Shown in pieces: positions 61,582-64,000 of a stretch of 64,000 nucleotides of DNA (the stretch's first letter is position 1; each line of letters starts with the position of its first letter). The notes under the pieces are model-generated. The model was not told where the DNA came from, did no database searches, and saw only the letters and a list, made by a program, of their open reading frames with translations. Source of the DNA: Verrucomicrobiota bacterium (GTDB lineage: Bacteria; Verrucomicrobiota; Verrucomicrobiia; JABWAM01); assembly GCA_023269615.1 (NCBI GenBank), contig JAHFSY010000017.1:1-64000 (forward strand). Direction: 5' to 3'. A program made the position numbers and the translations under genes.

Positions 61582-63155
61582 CGCAAATAATTGCCCACTC
61601 GCTGGTGCATGTATTTCAACTTCAGGATGTCGTCAAACATCGGGCCGTAAACTTTTCGGCCCTTGCTCCATTCGTTGAGCAGCCGCTCGATTTTCACCAG
61701 GCGACCGCGCGCCTCTGATTCCGAAACGCCTTCCAACCCCTTCACCATGTCCTTCTCCAGCGCCGTGACAGGATCGTCGCGATCGAGACTGAGACGGTCG
61801 TACTCGGCGCAGGCAAGGTCAAAGAGCTGGCGGATCCAACCGATGCGGTCCACTCGATAAACGGCATTCCCCTGCTGCTCAAAAAACGGAGCGTTGTGAT
61901 TGGGAGCAAGCTTGTCGTGCAGCACGAACGGCAGGACCTGGCGCACATCCTCGAGTTCCACCTCCGGGCTTCCGCGGAAATAGGCGATCGCCTTGATGAA
62001 GACGAGCGAGGTCATCAGGGCGCGCACCGAAAAACCATTGCGCGTCTGCTGCCCAAGGTCCTTCACCTTGTCCTTGCCGGTGTCGAGGGCGGCGACGGCG
62101 TTGAAATCCACGCTCGAAAGTTTGATGGTGTCCTTGGTCTTGTACTCGAACTGGTTGGCGGCCTGCTCAAAGAATTCGAACTGGCTCGTGAAAAATTCGA
62201 TCCGTCGTCGAAGCTCATCCGGAAGTCTTACGCCCAGGACCTCCTTTTTCATGCGGTCAATCTCCGCCTCATTGAACGTGACCTGGGCGGGCACGATCTC
62301 CTCGGGCTTGATTCCCTCCTCGATGCGCGAGAGAAGTTCGCCGAGAAAACGCGGGTTGAAGTGGAGCGCCTTCACCACCACGTCAATGCGGTCGCGCAAC
62401 GCCTCGATCACCTGGTAGGTGCCGCCGCCCCCGTCGTCGTTGGCAGTGAGATACCACGCGGCATCGGGACACTCATAAATGTGGTCGAGGATTTCCGCGT
62501 AATTGTCGGACATCACGGTGAGCAGGGCGGATTGCGTGCGCGTGGGAATGCGGTTGTATTCGTCAATGATCTTCACGCGCATGCCGAGCCATTTGCGCCA
62601 GGAGATCGTGACGTCCTCCATTTTTTTTGCCGTGACGAGGTCGGATGGAAGCGGATTGCCGAGAAGGTCGGAGATCGTCATCTGCGGCTGCCCATGCTGG
62701 ATGGCGCGCTTGACGTCGCGCAGCGAATATCCCGCAAGGACAGCCATGAGAATGGCACTTGCGGTCTTGCCGCGGCCGGGGCCTCCGACGAGAAGACAGC
62801 GACGCTGCACCGCAAGGTTGAGCAACGGCATGAGAACAAAGCTGGAATAGCTTTGTCCCGATGGAAGCGTGAGACGGCTTTTCGAGTCGCCGAATGTAAA
62901 GGTCTGGGGTGGCCCGTCGTTATACTCGATGTCGTAGAACGGGCTGATGATCGCGTTATTGACGACCCAGAAATAAGCCTGGCGCAATTTCTCGTCGAGC
63001 GGAAGAGCCGCTCCCGCGTCCGCAGTCGTGTCGGCGACCGGCCCGCGATAGAGGTCGGCCACGTCGAAAGTTTTGGCGGGCTGGGCCGGGTGCGGATTGG
63101 TGGGTGAATCCGAGACCTTGCGGAAGAGCGACGTGAAGATTCCGGGCGTGTCCAT
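61560..63155 (-). CDS. MoxR-type AAA+ ATPase
   Basis: A 531-residue ATPase. Walker A is GGPGRGKT (124-131), Walker B-like IIDEYNRIP (196-204), and sensor-1 AAWYLTANDD; the arrangement and the SALLTVMSDN segment are MoxR-like. It is long for a MoxR ATPase, with extra C-terminal helical sequence. With the VWA-metallopeptidase it would form a remodelling chaperone. The start at ATG 63155 (MDTPGIFTSLF) is preferred to an upstream start at 63191. First gene of the long minus-strand run. Confidence 0.83.
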   Translation of the reverse strand: MDTPGIFTSLFRKVSDSPTNPHPAQPAKTFDVADLYRGPVADTTADAGAALPLDEKLRQAYFWVVNNAIISPFYDIEYNDGPPQTFTFGDSKSRLTLPSGQSYSSFVLMPLLNLAVQRRCLLVGGPGRGKTASAILMAVLAGYSLRDVKRAIQHGQPQMTISDLLGNPLPSDLVTAKKMEDVTISWRKWLGMRVKIIDEYNRIPTRTQSALLTVMSDNYAEILDHIYECPDAAWYLTANDDGGGGTYQVIEALRDRIDVVVKALHFNPRFLGELLSRIEEGIKPEEIVPAQVTFNEAEIDRMKKEVLGVRLPDELRRRIEFFTSQFEFFEQAANQFEYKTKDTIKLSSVDFNAVAALDTGKDKVKDLGQQTRNGFSVRALMTSLVFIKAIAYFRGSPEVELEDVRQVLPFVLHDKLAPNHNAPFFEQQGNAVYRVDRIGWIRQLFDLACAEYDRLSLDRDDPVTALEKDMVKGLEGVSESEARGRLVKIERLLNEWSKGRKVYGPMFDDILKLKYMHQRVGNYLRWLKWKG

Positions 63156-63244
63156 GGGCGAAAGCCTAGCAGACGGTACGGAAACCGGCAATGATGCGCT
63201 GACGCGGATGCGGACACGACGGAGCGTGTCCCTCCGTCAACGGA

Positions 63245-64000
63245 TTACTTCAACTCCTCGCCGCTCACCGGGTTCACAATCTTGAATTCCTCCTTGTGGA
63301 GCGTGGGGTCGGCCCGGAAGCTGAGCTTGCCGGAGAGGCGCTGCTCCATGTCCACCAGGATTTCCTCGTCCTCGGTGCGCAATCTCTCGAGCACAGCCGG
63401 ATGAACCATCACCCGCAGGGAGAATTCGCCGTTGCGGCTTTCACCCCGTTTGCGCAGGAGCTCGGTGATGCGGCGCTGGATTTCCACGCTCATCGTCTCG
63501 GCGCTCTTCACCACGCCCCTTCCCTCGCAATTCGGACAATCCTCGTACACGGCGTCGCGAATGCTTTCCTCCTGGCGCTGACGCGTCATCTCCGTCAGGC
63601 CCACGGGCGAAATGGGCAGGATGTGGGTCTTGGCCTTGTCGTGACGCACGCGGTCGCGCAGGCGGTTGGTGACATCCTGCTGGTCGCGACGGCTCTTCAT
63701 GTCAATGAAATCAATCACGATGATGCCACCAATGTTGCGAAGCCGGAGCTGCCGCGCCACTTCCTCGGCGGCCTCGATGTTTGTCTGCAGGATCGTCCGC
63801 TCGAGATCACGCCCGCTCTTGTTGCGGCCGGTGTTGACGTCAATCGCGACAAGCGCCTCGGTTTCGTCGATGACGATGTAGCCCCCGCACTTGAGCCAGA
63901 CCTGGCGGCGGAAGGCATCCTCGATCTGCTTGTCCACATTGAAGCGCTCGAAGATGGGCGCGGGTTCGTCGTAAAGCTTGACCTTGCTCTTGGAGCGGTT
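63245..64000 (-). CDS. Ribonuclease E/G, C-terminal part
   Basis: Continues past the right edge of the window; 251 residues are visible, ending at 63245. The DNase I-like catalytic region is seen: GGYIVIDETEALVAIDVNTG and GGIIVIDFIDMKSRRDQ carry the catalytic aspartates. The CPNCEGRG element (zinc-link-like) follows, then a small C-terminal domain. The protein ends shortly after the catalytic core, like RNase G, without a long degradosome scaffold. It processes and degrades RNA. Confidence 0.93.
   Translation of the reverse strand, partial: NRSKSKVKLYDEPAPIFERFNVDKQIEDAFRRQVWLKCGGYIVIDETEALVAIDVNTGRNKSGRDLERTILQTNIEAAEEVARQLRLRNIGGIIVIDFIDMKSRRDQQDVTNRLRDRVRHDKAKTHILPISPVGLTEMTRQRQEESIRDAVYEDCPNCEGRGVVKSAETMSVEIQRRITELLRKRGESRNGEFSLRVMVHPAVLERLRTEDEEILVDMEQRLSGKLSFRADPTLHKEEFKIVNPVSGEELK

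Noticed and set aside
61896..63107. 403-codon plus-strand frame opposite the MoxR gene
   Set aside because: No recognisable motif; the opposite strand has Walker A and B.

Overview
The window reads as a piece of chromosome from a heterotrophic bacterium of the PVC group, most likely Verrucomicrobiota. This is an inference. It rests on pseudopilin-type sequence with a KAFTLVELLVV-like prepilin motif, a GxxExxY gene, a DUF4159 protein, a sugar-acid/polysaccharide locus built from Gfo/Idh/MocA, beta-helix and PhyH proteins, and many short palindromic repeats in the intergenic spaces. The outer parts are GC-rich; the central part (about 21.7-38.5 kb) is visibly more AT-rich.

Region by region. 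(1) 1-11.9 kb is housekeeping: the end of a LysR regulator, a Fur-family repressor, acetyl-CoA synthetase, a PlsC-type acyltransferase, two envelope proteins, the two subunits of a DNA topoisomerase VI with a GxxExxY cassette inserted between them on the other strand, a fatty-acid desaturase, a DUF4159 protein and a methyltransferase. (2) 12.2-21.5 kb is a plus-strand carbohydrate locus: a LacI-type regulator whose reading frame runs without a stop into a pseudopilin, then a PhyH dioxygenase, a Gfo/Idh/MocA oxidoreductase, a GH43/GH32-like propeller protein, a secreted beta-helix protein and a Kelch-like protein. (3) 21,707-38,510 is an integrated genomic island. The 3' end of tRNA-Asn(GTT) at 38,490-38,564 is duplicated as a perfect 23-bp repeat at 21,707-21,729, and a tyrosine recombinase gene lies beside the intact tRNA. 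Its cargo is mostly defence: an MrcB-N/HNH endonuclease, a Gabija-like OLD nuclease plus UvrD helicase pair, a run of unfamiliar genes (an HExxH protein, a small protein, a PD-(D/E)XK protein, an Mrr-like nuclease), a Dcm-MvaI/BcnI-Vsr restriction-modification operon, and a toxin-antitoxin cluster. (4) 38.6-43.7 kb holds an AsmA-like protein, ThiE and a TPR lipoprotein in overlapping genes. (5) 43.9-63.2 kb is an almost unbroken minus-strand run. It begins upstream with MoxR ATPase, a 345-residue protein and a metalloprotease-VWA protein. Two copies of a module (about 200-residue protein plus PaaK-like AMP ligase) follow, separated by a radical SAM enzyme. Next come a NadR-like nucleotidyltransferase, AsnB, an MGT-type glycosyltransferase and a protein joining a chorismatase-like half to a radical SAM half. 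A ParE-type toxin pair, a three-domain protein (isochorismatase-like, phosphotransferase-like, dual-specificity phosphatase) and a GapN-like dehydrogenase close the run. (6) A ribonuclease E/G gene runs off the right edge.

Most attractive as undescribed systems are the 48.3-63.2 kb cluster, whose ATGA overlaps tie a MoxR/VWA machine to a small-molecule or protein-modification pathway, and the HExxH/PD-(D/E)XK operon in the island. Neither function can be proved from sequence alone.
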